Assembly: GCA_949752795.1 (NCBI GenBank)
Contig: CATKHW010000558.1
Span: 868,001-932,000 of the forward strand
DNA: 64,000 nt
Direction: 5' to 3'
Source: Hyperoodon ampullatus
Lineage: Eukaryota; Chordata; Mammalia; Artiodactyla; Ziphiidae
The notes under the pieces were generated by a model. It saw only the letters and a program-made list of their open reading frames with translations. It was not told the DNA's origin and searched no databases. Each line of letters opens with the position of its first letter. Position 1 is the first letter of the stretch. The translations under genes and the position numbers were made by a program. Below are positions 39,438 to 53,370 of the stretch, in pieces.

Positions 39438-42400
39438 TCAGGGAGCAATGTGATGACATATGTCATTGTCCATTGTGATGAAAATGGCATGGAGCATTGT
39501 GATACCAAGTGTCATGGAGGATTGTGATGACAAAGGTAATGGAGCATTTTGATGACAAGGGCTTGGAACATTGCGATGACAAGCGTCATGGAGCATTGTG
39601 ATGACAAGGGCATGGAGCATTCTGATGAAAATGTGCATGGAGCATTGAGATTACAGGGGTTTTGAAGCAATGTGATTACAAGGGCATGGAGCATTGTGAT
39701 GAGAATGCAATGGAGCATTCTGATGACATGTGTCATGGAGCTTTGTGATGACAAGGGCATGGAGCATTGTGATTACAGGGGTCTTGGAGCATTGTGATGA
39801 GAAGGCAATGGAGCATTCTGATGACATGCGTCAATGAGCTTTGTGATGACAAGGGCATGGAGAATTGTGATTACAGGGGTCATGGAATATTGTGATGGCA
39901 GGGGTGAGGGAGTATTGTGATTACTAGTGATGGAACATTGTGATATCGGTGGTGAGAAGGCATTTTGAGAAGAAGTGCATGGAGCATTGAGATGACAAAG
40001 TTTATGGAGCATTTTGATGACAAGGATGTGGAGCATTGTGATGACAATTGTATGGTGCATTGTGATGACATGGGTTATGGTGCATTGTGCAGACACACGC
40101 AACGAGCATTGTGATGACAAGTGTATGGTGCATTGTGATGACATGGGTTATGGAGCATTGTGCTGACACACGCATCGAGCATTGTGGTGACAAGGGTCAT
40201 GGAGCATTGTGCTCACAAAGGCATGGAGCTTTGTGATGACAAGGGTCACAGAGCATTGTCATAAAAATTTCATGGAGCATTGTGGTTACAAAGGTCACCG
40301 AGCTTTGTGTGACGAGGTCATGGACCAATGTGATGACAAATGTCATGAATCATTGTGATGACTGGAGTCACGGAGCACTGTGATGACAGGGGTCATGGAG
40401 CATTGTGATGACAAGGGCACGGAGCAATGTGATGACAGGGGCATGGAACATTGGTCTGACAAATTTCATGGATTATTGTGATGACAGGGGGCATGGAGCA
40501 TTGAGATGAAAAGGGCATGTAGCATTGTGGTGACAAAGGTCACAGAGCCTTGTGTCACGAGGGCATGGACCATTGTGAGGGCAAATTCATGAAGCATTGT
40601 GATGACTGAAGTCACGGAGCATTGTGATGACAGGGTTCATGGAGCATTGTGATGACAAGGACATGGAGCATTGTGATGAAAAAGGCATGGAGCTTTGTGA
40701 TGACAAGGGTCACAGAGCATTTTGATAAAAATTTCATGGAGCATTGTGGTGACAAAGTTCACAGAGCTTTGTGTGACGAGGTCATGGACCATTGTGATGA
40801 CAAATGTCATGAAGCACTGTGATGACTGGAGTCACGGAGCATTGTGATATCAGGGGTCTTGGAGCATTGTGATGAAAAGGGAATGGATCATTGTGATGAA
40901 AAAGGCATGGAGCCTTGTCATGACAGTGTTCAAGGAGCATACTGATGACAAGTGTCAGTGAGCATTGTGATGCCAAGTGTATTGAGCATTGTGGTGACAA
41001 AGGTCATGGAGCATTATGATGAGAAGACCTTGCATAATTGTGATGACGAGCGTCATGGGGCATGTGATGACAAGTGTTATGGAACATTGTGATCAGAAGG
41101 GTTTGGAGCATTGTGATGACAGAGGTCATGGCGCATTTTGATTTCATTGTGATGACAATAGCATGAATCATTATGATGATGGGCATGGTGCATTGTGATG
41201 ACAGTGTTCATGGAGCTTTGAGACGAAAAGTGGCATGGAGATTTGTGATTACAGAGGTCTTGGATCATTGTGATGACAAGGATCATGGAGCCTTGTGATG
41301 ACAAGGCCGTGGAACATTGTGATGGCAGGGGTCATGGAGCATTGTTATGACAGGTTTAAAGGAGCATTGTGATGACAAGGGCATGGAGCAATGTGATGAG
41401 AGATTTCATTGAGCATTGTGATGACAATGGAATGCAGCATTGTGAGGCCAAGGGTCATGGAGCTTTGTGATGACAAATGTCATGGGGCATTTTGATGACA
41501 AGGGCGTGGTGCATTGTGATGAGAAGGGCGGGGAGCATTGTGATGACAGGGTCATGGAGCAATTTGAATAAAAGGGTCATGGAATATTTTGATGACAGGT
41601 GTTATGGAACATTGTGATGTCAGGGGTCATGAAGCATTGTGATGAAATGGGTCATGAAGCATTGTGATGAAATGGGTCATGGAGCATTTTGTGACAGGGG
41701 TTATAGAACATTGTGATGTCAGGGGTCATGGAGCATTGTGATGATAAGGGCATGTAGCACTGTGATGACAGTGGTCATGGAATATTGTGATGAGAGGTGT
41801 GAGCTAGTATTGTGATGACTAGTGATGCAACATTGTGATATATGTGGTGAGAGAGCATTTTGATGAGAAGTGCATGGAGCATTGTGATGACAAGTTTTAT
41901 GGAGCATAGCGATGAAAAGGATGTGGAGCATTGTGATGAAAAGAGCATGGCACATTGTGATGACATGTGTCATGGAGCATTGTGCTGACAAGCACATGGA
42001 GCATTTTGATGACAAGTGTCATGGAGCATTGTGCTGACAAAGGCATGGAGCATTGTGATGACAAGGGACACAGAGAATTGTGATGAAAATTTCATGGAGC
42101 ATTGTGGCGACTAAGATCACAGAGCCTTGTGTGACGAGGGCATGGACCATTGTGATGAGAAAGGTCATGAATCATTGTGATGACTGGAGTCACGGAGCAT
42201 TGTGATGACAGGGGTCATGGAGCATTGAGATGACAAGGGCATGGAGCATTGTGGTGACAAAGGTCACAGAGCCTTGTGTGACGAGGTCATGGACCAGTGT
42301 GAGGACAAAGGTCATGAAGCATTGTGATGACTGGAGTCATGGAGCATTGTGATGACAGGGGTCCTGGAGCATTGTGATGACAAGAGCATGGAGCATTGTG

Positions 42401-42532
42401 ATGACAGGGGCATGAAACATTGGTCTGACATGTTTCATGGATTATTGTGATGACAGTGGGCATGGCTCATTGTGATGACAGGGCCATGGAATATTATGAT
42501 GACAAGGTCATGGAGTATTGTGAAGACAGTTT
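39438..42532 (+). repeat. HOR unit B', copy 2 (3095 bp)
   Basis: Q at 39923 and P at 41818. It carries the same 73 bp insertion (40040-40185) and the same imperfect first copy of it as 28578-28723, so the duplication that made this unit is younger than the insertion. Confidence 0.92.
40040..40185 (+). repeat. 73 bp three-monomer duplication, second occurrence
   Basis: Copies at 40040-40112 and 40113-40185 repeat the pair at 28578-28723, exactly 11,462 bp downstream and with the same internal differences. It travelled with the large duplication rather than arising twice. Confidence 0.92.
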
Positions 42533-45500
42533 TCAGGGAGCATTGTGATCACATATGTCACTGTCCATTGTGATGACAATTGCATGGAGCATTGTGATAC
42601 CAAGTGTCATGGAGGATTGTGATGACAAAGTTAATAGAGCATTTTAATGACAAGGGCTTGGAACATTGCGATGACAAAACTTATGGAGCATTGTGATGAC
42701 AAGGTCATGGAGCATTCTGATGAAAATGTGCATGGAGCATTGAGATTACAGGGGTTTTGAAGCAATGTGATGACAAGGGCATGGAGCATTGTGATGAGAA
42801 GGCAATGGAACATTCTGATGACATGCGTCATGGAGCTTTGTGATGACAAGGACATGGAGCATTGTGATTACAGGGGTCTTGGAGCATTGTGATGAAAAGG
42901 GAATGGATCATTGTGATGAAAAATACATGGAGACTTGTCATGACAGGATTCAAGGAGCATACTGATGACAACTGTCAGGGAGCATTGTGATGATAAGTGT
43001 ATTGAGCATTGTGATGACAAAGATCATGGAGCATTGTGATGAGAAGACCATTGATAATTGTGATGACCAGCGTCATGGAGCATTTTGATGACAAGTGTTA
43101 TGGAACATTTTGATCAGAAGGGTTTGGTGCATTGTGATGACAGAGGTCATTGAGCATTTTGATTTCATTGTGATGACAATAGCATGAAATATTATGGTGA
43201 TGGGCATGGTGCATTGTGATGACAGTGTTCATGGAGCATTGAGATGAAAAGGGGCATGGAGCATTGTGATTACAGTGGTTTGGAGCATTGTGATGACAAG
43301 GGCATGGAGCATTGTGATGAGAAGGCCATGGAGATTTGTGATGACTAGGGCATGGAGAATTGTGATTACAGGGGTCATGGAATATTGTGATGACAGGGGT
43401 GAGGGAGTATTGTGATGACTAGTGATGGAACATTGTGATATCAGTGGTGAGAAGGCATTTTGAGGAGAAGTGCATGGAGCATTGTGATGACAAGGTTTAT
43501 GGAGCATTTTGATGACAAGGATGTGGAGCATTGTGATGACAAGTGCATGGTGCATTGTGATGACATAGGTTATGGAACATTGTGCTGACACGCGCATCGA
43601 GCATTGTGATGACAAGGGTCATGGTGCATTGTGCTGACAAAGGCAAGGAGCTTTGTGATGCCAAGGGTCAGAGAGCATTGTGATAAAAATTTCATGGAGC
43701 ATTGTGGTGACAAAGGTCACAGAGCTTTGTGTGACGAGGTCATGGACCATTGTGATGACAAATGTCATGAAAAATTGTGATGACTGGAGTCACGGAGCAT
43801 TGTGATAACAGGGGTCTTGGAGCATTGTCATGAAAAGGGAATGGATCATTGTGATGAAAATGGCATGGAGCCTTGTCATGACAGTGTTCAAGGAGCATAC
43901 TGATGACAAGTGTCAGCGAGCATTGTGATGCCAAGTGTATTGAGCATTGTGGTGACAAAGGTCATGGAGCATTGTGATGAGAAGACCTTGCATATTTGTG
44001 ATGACGAGCGTCATGGGGAATGTGTTGACAAGTGTTATGGAACACTGTGATCAGAAGGGTTTGGAGCATTGTGATGAGAGAGGACATGGAACATTTTGAT
44101 TTCATTGTGATGACAATAGCATGAATCATTATGATGATGGGCATGGTGCATTGTGATGACAGTGTTCATGGAGCATTAGGATGAAAAGTAGCATGGAGAA
44201 TTGTGATTACAAAGGTCTTGGAGCATTGTTAAGACAAGGGTCATGGATCCTCGTGATGACAAGTCCGTGGAACATTGTGATGGCAGGGATCATGGAGCAT
44301 TGTTATGACAGGTGTAATGGAGCATTGTGATGACAAGAGCATCGAGCAATGTGATGAGAGATTTCATTGAACATTGTGGTTACAATGGCATGGAGCATTG
44401 TGATGCCAAGGGTCATGGAGATTTGTGATGACAAATGTCATGGGGCATTTTGATGACAAGGGCGTGGTGCATTGTGATGAGAAGGGCAGGGAGTATTGTG
44501 ATGACAGGGTCATGGAGCAATTTGAATGAAAGTGACATGGAATATTTTGATGAGAGGGGTTATGGAATATTGTGATGCCAGGGGTCATGAAGCATTGTGA
44601 AGAAATGGGTCAAGGAACATTTTGTGACAGGGGTTATGGAACATTGTGAAGATAAGGGCATGTAGCACTGTGATGAGAGTGGTCATGGTACATTGTGATG
44701 ACAGGGGTGAGCGAGTATTGTGATGACTAGTGATGGAACATTGTGATATATGTGGTGAGAGAGCATTTTGTTGAGAAATGCATGGAGCATTGTGATGACA
44801 AGTTTTATGGAGCATAGCGATGAAAAGGATATGGAGCATTGTGAGGAAAAGAGCATGGCACATTGTGATGACATGTGTCATAGAGCACTGTGCTGACAAG
44901 CGCATGGAGCATTTTGATGACAAGTGTCATGGAGCATTGTGCTGACAAAGGAATGGAGCATTCTGATGACAAGGGACACAGAGCATTGTGATGAAAATTT
45001 CATGGAGCATTGTGGTGACAAAGATCACAGAGCCTTGTGTGATGAGGGCATGGACCATTGTGATGAGAAAGGTTATGAATCATTGTGATGACTGGAGATA
45101 TGGAGGATTGTGATGACAGGTGTCATGGAGCACTGTGAAGACAGGGGCATGGAGCAATATGATGACAGGGGCATGGAACATTGGTCTGACAAGTTTCATG
45201 GATTATTGTGATGACAGTGGGTATGGAGAATTGAGATGACAAGGGCATGGAGCATTGTGGTGACAAAGGTCACAGAGCTTTGTGTGACGAGGGCTTGGAC
45301 CATTGTGAGGACAAAGGTCATGAATCATTGTGATGAGTGGAGTCACGGAGCATTGTGATGACAGGGGTCATGGAGCATTGTGATGACAAGGGCATGGATC
45401 ATTGTGATGACAGGGGCATGGAACATTGGTCTGACATGTTTCATGGATTATTGTGATGACAGTGGGCATGGCACATTGTGATGACAAGGGCATGGATCTT

Positions 45501-45538
45501 TGTGATGACAAGGTCATGGAGTATTGTGAAGACAGGTG
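42533..45538 (+). repeat. Transitional HOR unit (3006 bp)
   Basis: It starts as a copy of C copy 3, with the same private changes at 42627-42690. Near-identity ends at about 43206: GGGCATGG here against GGGCACGG at 31743-31750. After that it is a complete Q (43418) and P (44726) unit instead of the Q-less C. The Q side lacks a few monomers near 43330-43350, where GGCCATGGAGATTTGTGATG replaces the usual run. This unit marks the right end of the recent amplification. Confidence 0.85.
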
Positions 45539-48500
45539 TCAGGGAGCATTGTGATGACATATGTCATTGTCCACTGTGATGACAATGGCATGGAGCATTG
45601 TGATACCAAGTGTCATGGAGGATTGTGATGAAAAAGGTAATGGAGCATTTTGATGACAAGGGCTTGGAACATTGCGATGACAAGGGTCATGGAGCATTGT
45701 GTTGACAAGGGCATGGAGCATTCTGATGAAAAGGTGCATGGAGCATTGAGATTACAGGGGTTTTGAAGCAATGTGATTACAAGGGCATGGAGCATTGTGA
45801 TGAGAAGGCAATGGAGCATTCTGATGACATGTGTCATGGAGCTTTTTGATGACAAGGACATGGAGCATTGTGATTACAGGGGTCTTGGAGCATTGTGATG
45901 AAAAGGGAATGGATCATTGTGATGAAAAATGCATGGAGCCTTTTCATAACAGGCTTCAAGGAGCATACTGATGACAACTGTCAGAGAGCATTGTGATGAC
46001 AAGTGTATTGAGCATTGTGATGACAAGGATCATGGAGCATTGTGATGAGAAGACCATGGATAATTTTGATGACCAGCGTCATGGGGCATTGTGATGACAA
46101 GTGTTATGGAACATTGTGATCAGAAGGGTTTGGTTCATTGTGATGACAGAGGTCATTGAGCATTTTGATTTCATTGTGATGACAATAGCATGAAATATTA
46201 TGGTGATGGGCACGGTGCATTGTGATGACAGGGTTCATGGCACATTGAGATGAAAAGGGGCATGGAGCATTGTGATTACAGGGGTGTTGGAGCATTGTGA
46301 TGACAAGGGCATGGAGCATTTTGATGAGAAGGCCATGGAGCATTCTGATGACATGCGTCATGGAGCTTTGTGATGACAAGGGCATGGATAATGGTGATTA
46401 CAAGGGTCATGGGATATTGTGATGACAGGGGTGAGGGAGTATTGTGATGACTAGTGATGGAACATTGTGATATCATTTGTGAGAAGGCATTTTGAGGAGA
46501 AGTGTATGGAGCATTGTGATCACAAGGTTTATGGAGCATTTTGATGACAAGGATGTGGAGCATTGTGATAACAAGTGCATGGTGCATTGTGATGACATGG
46601 GTTATGGAGCATTGTCCTGACACGCACATCGAGCATTGTGCTGACAAGGGTCATGGAGCATTGTCCTGACAAAGGAATGGAGCTTTGTGATGACAAGGGT
46701 CAAAGAGCATTGTGATAAAAATTTCATGGAGCATTGTTGTGACAAAGGTCACAGAGCTTTGTGTGACGAGGTCATGGACCATTGTGATGACAAATGTCAT
46801 GAAGCATTGTGATGACTGGAGTCACGGAGCATTGTGATAACAGGGGTCTTGGAGCATTGTGATGAAAAGGGAATGGTTCATTGTGATGAAAAAGGCATGG
46901 AGCCTTGTCATGACAGTGTTCAAAGAGCATACTGATGACAAGTGTCAGCGAGCTTTGTGATGCCAAGTGTATTGAGCATTGTGGTGACAGAAGTCATGGA
47001 GCATTGTTATGAGAAGACCTTGCATAATTGTGATGACGAGCGTCATGGGGCATGTGATGAAAAGTGTTATGGAACATTGTGGTCAGAAGTGTTTGGAGCA
47101 TTGCGATGACAGAGGACATGGAGCATTTTGATTTCATTGTGATGACAGTAGCATGAATCATTATGATGATGGGCATGGTGCATTGTGATGACAGTGTTCT
47201 TGGAGCATTGAGATGAAAAGTGGCATGGAGAATTGTGATTACAGAGGTCTTGGAGCATTGTGATGACAAGGGTCATGGAGCCTTGTGATGACAAAGCCAT
47301 GGAAAATTGTGATGGCAGGGGTCATGGAGCATTGTTATGACAGGTGTAAAGGAGCATTGTGATGACAAGGGCATGGAGCATTGTGATGCCATGGGTCAAG
47401 GAGCTTTGTGATGACAAATGTCATGGGGCATTTTGATGACAAGGGCATGGTGCATTGTGATGAGAAGGGCAGGGAACATTTTGATGACAGGTTCATGGAG
47501 CAATTTGAATAAAGGGGTCATGGAATATTTTGATGACAGGGGTTATGGAACATTGTGATGTCAGGGGTCATGAAGCATTGTGATGAAATGGGTCATGGAG
47601 CATTTTGTGACAGGGGTTATGGAACATTGTGATGTCAGGGTCTTGGAGCATTGTGATGAAAAGGGAATGGATCATTGTGATGAAAAATACATGGAGACTT
47701 GTCATGAGAGGCTTCAAGGAGCATACTGATGACAACTGTCAGGGAGCATTGTGATGATAAGTGTATTGAGCATTGTGATGACAAAGATCATGGAGCATTG
47801 TGATGAGAAGACCATGGATAATTGTGATGACCAGAGTCATGGGTCATTGTGATGACAAGTGTTATGGAACATTGTGGTCAGAAGGGTTTGGTGCATTGTG
47901 ATGACAGAGGTCATTGAGGATTTTGATTTCATTGTGATGACAATAGCATGAAATATTATGGTGATGGGCACGGTGCATTGTGATGACAGGGTTCATGGAG
48001 CATGGAGATGAAAAGGGCATGGAGCATTGTGATTACAGGGGTGTTGGAGCATTGTGATGACAAGGGCATGGAGCATTGTGATGAGAAGGCCATGGAGCAT
48101 TCTGATGACCTGTGTCATGAGGCTTTGTGATGACAAGGGCATGGAGAATTGTGATTACAGGGGTCATGGAATATTGTGATGACAGGGGTGAGGGAGTATT
48201 GTGATGACTAGTGATGGAACATTGTGATATCAGTGGTGAGAAGGCATTTTGAGGAGAAGTGCAATGAGCATTGTAATGACAAGGTTTATGGAGCATTTTG
48301 ATGACAAGGATGTGGAGCATTGTGATGACAAGTGCATGGTGCATTGTGATGACATAGGTTATGGAACATTGTGCTGACACGCGCATCGAGCATTGTGATG
48401 ACAAGGGTCATGGAGCATTGTGCTGACAAAGGCAAGGAGCTTTGTGATGCCAAGGGTCAGAGAGCATTGTGATAAAAATTTCATGGAGCATTGTGGTGAC

Positions 48501-50276
48501 AAAGGTCACAGAGCTTTGTGTGACGAGGTCATGGACCATTGTGATGACAAATGTCATGAAACATTGTGATGACTGGAGTCACGGAGCATTGTGATAACAG
48601 GGGTCTTGGAGCATTGTCATGAAAAGGGAATGGATCATTGTGATGAAAATGGCATGGAGCCTTGTCATGACAGTGTTCAAGGAGCATACTGATGACAAGT
48701 GTCAGCGAGCATTGTGATGCCAAGTGTATTGAGCATTGTGGTGACAAAGGTCATGGAGCATTGTGATGAGAAGACCTTGCATATTTGTGATGACGAGCGT
48801 CATGGGGAATGTGATGACAAGTGTTATGGAACACTGTGATCAGAAGGGTTTGGAGCATTGTGATGACAGAGGACATGGAACATTTTGATTTCATTTTGAT
48901 GACAATAGCATGAATCATTATGATGATGGGCATGGTGCATTGTGATGACAGTGTTCATGGAGCATTAAGATGAATAGTAGCATGGAGAATTGTGATTACA
49001 AAGGTCTTGGAGCATTGTTATGACAAGGGTCATGGAGCCTTGTGATGACAAGTCCGTGGAACATTGTGATGGCAGGGATCATGGAGCATTGTTATGACAG
49101 GTGTAATGGAGCATTGTGATGACAAGGGCATGGAGCATTGTGATGCCAAGGGTCATGGAGATATGTGATGACAAATGTCATGGGGCATTTTGATGACAAG
49201 GGAGTGGTGCATTTTGATGAGAAGGGCAGGAAGCTTTGTGATGACAGGTTCATGGAGAAATTTGAATAAAACTGTCATGGAATATTTTGATGAGAGGGGT
49301 TATGGAACATTGTGATGTCAGGGGTCATGGAGCATTGTGAAGAAATGGGTCATGGAGCATTTTGTGACAGGGGTTATGGAACATTGTGATGATAATTGCA
49401 TGTAGCACTGTGATGACAGTGGTCATGGAACATTGTGATGACAGGGGTGAGCGAGTATTGTGATGACTAGTGATGGAACATTGTGATATATGTGGTGAGA
49501 GAGCATTTTGATGAGAAGTGCATGGAGCATTGTGATGACAAGTTTTATGGAGCATAGCGATGAAAAGGATGTGGAGCATTGTGAGGAAAAGAGCATGGCA
49601 CATTGTGATGACGTGTCAGGGAGCATTGTGCTGACAAGCGCATGGAGCATTTTGATGACAAGTGTCATGAAGCATTGTGCTGACAAAGGCATGGAGCATT
49701 GTGATGACAAGGGACACAGAGCATTGTGATGAAAATTTCATGGAGCATTGTAGTGACAAAGATCACAGAGCCTTGTGTGACGAGGGCATGGACCATTGTG
49801 ATGAGAAAGGTCATGAATCATTGTGATGACTGGACTCACGGAGCACTGTGATGACATGGGGCATGGAGCATTGTGAAGACAGTGGCATGGAGCAATATGA
49901 TGACAGGGGCATGGAACATTGGTCTGACAAGTTTCATGGATTATTGTGATGACAGTGGGCCTGGAGCATTGAGATGAAAAGGGCATGGAGCATTGTGGTG
50001 ACAATGGTCACGGAGTCTTGTGTGACGACTACATTGACCATTGTGAGGACACATGCCATGAAGTATTGTGATGACTGGAGTCACAGGGCATTGTGATGAC
50101 AGGGGTCATGGAGCATTGTGATGACAAGGGCATGGAGCATTGTGATGACAGGGGCATGGAACATTGGTGTGACATGTTTCATGGATTATTGTGATGACAG
50201 TGGGCATGGCGCATTGTGATGACAAGGGCATGGAACATTGTGATGACAAGGTCATGGAGTATTGTGAAGACAGGTG
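45539..50276 (+). repeat. Oversized HOR unit with lost P block (4738 bp)
   Basis: Two Q landmarks (46450 and 48208) occur before a single P (49466). At 47635-47642 a C-like left sequence, GATGTCAGGGTC, passes directly into the TCTTGGAGCATTGTGATG segment that normally lies upstream of Q. This removes the P block and one unit boundary landmark. The unit is thus two HORs joined by a deletion of about 1.3-1.4 kb, inferred from two units of about 3.03 kb. Confidence 0.82.
47635..47642 (+). other. Deletion junction removing a P block
   Basis: GATGTCAGGG on the left is the run that in other units continues TCATGGAGC and leads to P (as at about 12401). On the right TCTTGGAGCATTGTGATG is the run that normally follows GATTACAGGGG upstream of Q (as at about 42876). 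The shared CAGGGTC is the only common sequence at the exact join, although the flanks are homologous monomers. Confidence 0.75.
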
Positions 50277-53200
50277 TCAGGGAGCAATGTGATGACATAT
50301 GTCATTGTCCATTGTGATGACAATGGCATGGAGCATTGTGATACCAAGTGTCATGGAGGATTGTGATGACAAAGGTAATGGAGCATTTTGATGACAAGGG
50401 CTTGGAACATTGCGATGACAAGGTTCATGAAGCATTGTGATGACAAGGGCATGGAGCATTCTGATGAAAAGGTGCATGGAGCATTGAGATTACAGGGGTT
50501 TTGAAGCAATGTGATTACAAGGGCATGGAGCATTGTGATGAGAATGCAATGGAGCATTCTGATGACATGCGTCATGGAGCTTTGTGATGACAAGGACATG
50601 GAGCATTGTGATTACAGGGGTCTTGGAGCATTGTGATGAGAAGGCAATGGAGCATTCTGATGACATGCGTCAATGAGCTTTGTGATGACAAGGGCATGGA
50701 GAATTGTGATTACAGGGGTCATGGAATATTGTGATGGCAGTGGTGAGGGAGTATTGTGATTACTAGTGATGGAACATTGTGATATCTGTGGTGAGAAGGC
50801 ATTTTGAGAAGAAGTGCATGGAGCATTGAGATGACAAAGTTTATGGAGCATTTTGATGACAAGGATGTGGAGCATTGTGATGACAAGTGTATGGTGCATT
50901 GTGATGACATGGGTTATGGAGCATTGTGCTGACACACGCATCAAGCATTGTGATGACAAGGGTCATGGAGCATTGTGCTCACAAAGGCATGGAGCTTTGT
51001 GATGACAAGGGTCACAGAGCATTGTGATAAAAATTTCATGGAGCATTGTGGTTACAAAGGTCACCGAGCTTTGTGTGACGAGGTCATGGACCATTGTGAT
51101 GACAAATGTCATGAATCATTGTGATGACTGGAGTCACGGAGCACTGTGATGACATGGGTCATGGAGCATTGTGATGACAAGGGCATGGAGCAATGTGATG
51201 ACAGGGGCATGGAACATTGGCCTGACAAATTTCATGGATTATTGTGATGACAGGGGGCATGGAGCATTGAGATGACAAGGGCATGTAGCATTGTGGTGAC
51301 AAAGGTCACAGAGCCTTGGGTGACGAGGGCATGGACCATTGTGAGGACAAATTCATGAAGCATTGTGATGACTGAAGTCACGGAGCATTGTGATGACAGT
51401 GTTCATGGAGCATTGTGATGAAAAGGACATGGAGCATTGTGATGAAAATGGCATGGAGCTTTGTGATGACAAGGGTCACAGAGCATTTTGATAAAAATTT
51501 CATGGAGCATTGTGGTGACAAAGTTCACAGAGCTTTGTGTGACGAGGTCATGGACCATTGTGATGACAAATGTCATGAAGCATTGTGATGACTGGAGTCA
51601 CGGAGCATTGTGATATCAGGGGTCTTGGAGCATTGTGATGAAAAGGGAATGGATCATTGTGATGAAAAAGGCATGGAGCCTTGTCATGACAGTGTTCAAG
51701 GAGCATACTGATGACAAGTGTCAGTGAGCATTGTGATGCCAAGTGTATTGAGCATTGTGGTGACAAATGTCATGGAGCATTATGATGAGAAGACCTTGCA
51801 TAATTGTGATGACGAGCGTCATGGGGCATATGATGACAAGTGTTATGGAACATTGTGATCAGAAGGGTTTGGAGCATTGTGATGACAGAGGTCATGGAGC
51901 ATTTTGATTTCATTTGGATGACAATAGCATGAATCATTATGATGATGGGCATGGTGCATTGTGATGACAGTGTTCATGGAGCTTTGAGACGAAAAGTGAC
52001 ATGGAGATTTGTGATTACAGAGGTCTTGGATCATTGTGATGACAAGGATCATGGAGCCTTGTGATGACAAGGCCGTGGAACATTGTGATGGCAGGGGTCA
52101 TGGATCATTGTTATGACAGGTTTAATGGAGCATTGTGATGACAAGGGCATGGAGCAATGTGATGAGAGATTTCATTGAGCATTGTGATGACAATGGAAGG
52201 CAGCATTGTGAGGCCAAGGGTCATGGAGCTTTGTGATGACAAATGTCATGGGGCATTTTGATGACAAGGGTGTGGTTCATTGTGATGAGAAGGGCAGGGA
52301 GCATTGTGATGACAGGGTCATGGAGCAATTTGAATAAAAGGGTTATGGAATATTTTGATGACAGGTGTTATGGAACATTGTGATGTCAGGGGTCATGAAG
52401 CATTGTGATGAAATGGGTCATGGAGCATTTTGTGACAGGGGTTATGGAACATTGTGATGTCAGGGGTCATGGAGCATTGTGATGATAAGGGCATGGAGCA
52501 CTGTGATGACAGTGGTCATGGAACATTGTGATGACAGGTGTGAGCGAGTATTGTGATGACTAGTGATGGAACATAGTGATATATGTGGTGAGAGAGCATT
52601 TTGATGAGAAGTGCATGGAGCATTGTGATGACAAGTTTATGGAGCATAGCGATGAAAAGGATGTGGAGCATTGTGATGAAAAGAGCATGGCACATTGTGA
52701 TGACATGTGTCATGGAGCATTGTGCTGACAAGCGCATGGAACATTTTGATGACAAGTGTCATGGAGCATTGTGCTGACAAAGGCATGGAGCATTGTGATG
52801 ACACGGGACACAGAGAATTGTGATGAAAATTTCATGGAGCATTGTGGCGACAAAGATCACAGAGCCTTGTGTGCCGAGGGCATGGACCATTGTGATGAGA
52901 AAGGTTATGAATCATTGTGATGACTGGAGACAGGGAGCATTGTGATGACAGGGGTCATGGAGCATTGTGAAGACAGGGGCATGGAGCAATATGATGACAG
53001 GGGCATGGAACATTGGTCTGACAAGTTTCATGGATTATTGTGATGACAGTGGGTATGGAGAATTGAGATGACAAGGGCATGGAGCATTGTGGTGACAAAG
53101 GTCACAGAGCTTTGTGTGACGAGGGCTTGGACCATTGTGAGGACAAAGGTCATGAAGCATTGTGATGACAGGAGTCTCGGAGCATTGTGATGACAGGGGT

Positions 53201-53370
53201 CATGGAGCATTGTGATGACAAGGGCATGGATCATTGTGATGACAGGGGCATCGGACATTGGTCTGACATGTTTCATGGATTATTGTGATGACAGTGGGCA
53301 TGGCACATTGTGATGACAAGGGCATGGATCTTTGTGATGACAAGGTCATGGAGTATTGTGAAGACAGGTG
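50277..53370 (+). repeat. B-like HOR unit (3094 bp)
   Basis: Q lies 485 bp after the start (50762), the spacing diagnostic of B, and P is at 52559. It lacks the 73 bp insertion. The last part, from about 52900, matches 61020-61490 closely and carries GGTTATGAATCATTG and GACTGGAGACAGGG variants not seen in B copies 1 and 2. Confidence 0.82.

Larger units (their letters stand above)
20303..43206 (+). repeat. Near-identical tandem duplication, period 11,462 bp
   Basis: Bases x and x+11,462 agree almost everywhere for x from about 20303 to 31744. Bracketing mismatches are 20302 (G) against 31764 (T) on the left and 31745 (C) against 43207 (T) on the right. Inside, I found only about half a dozen substitutions and no length change by reading, although I did not compare every base. 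The repeated block holds the order part of C, D, A, B', part of C. This is the youngest amplification visible. Its second half could also be an assembly duplication. Confidence 0.9.
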
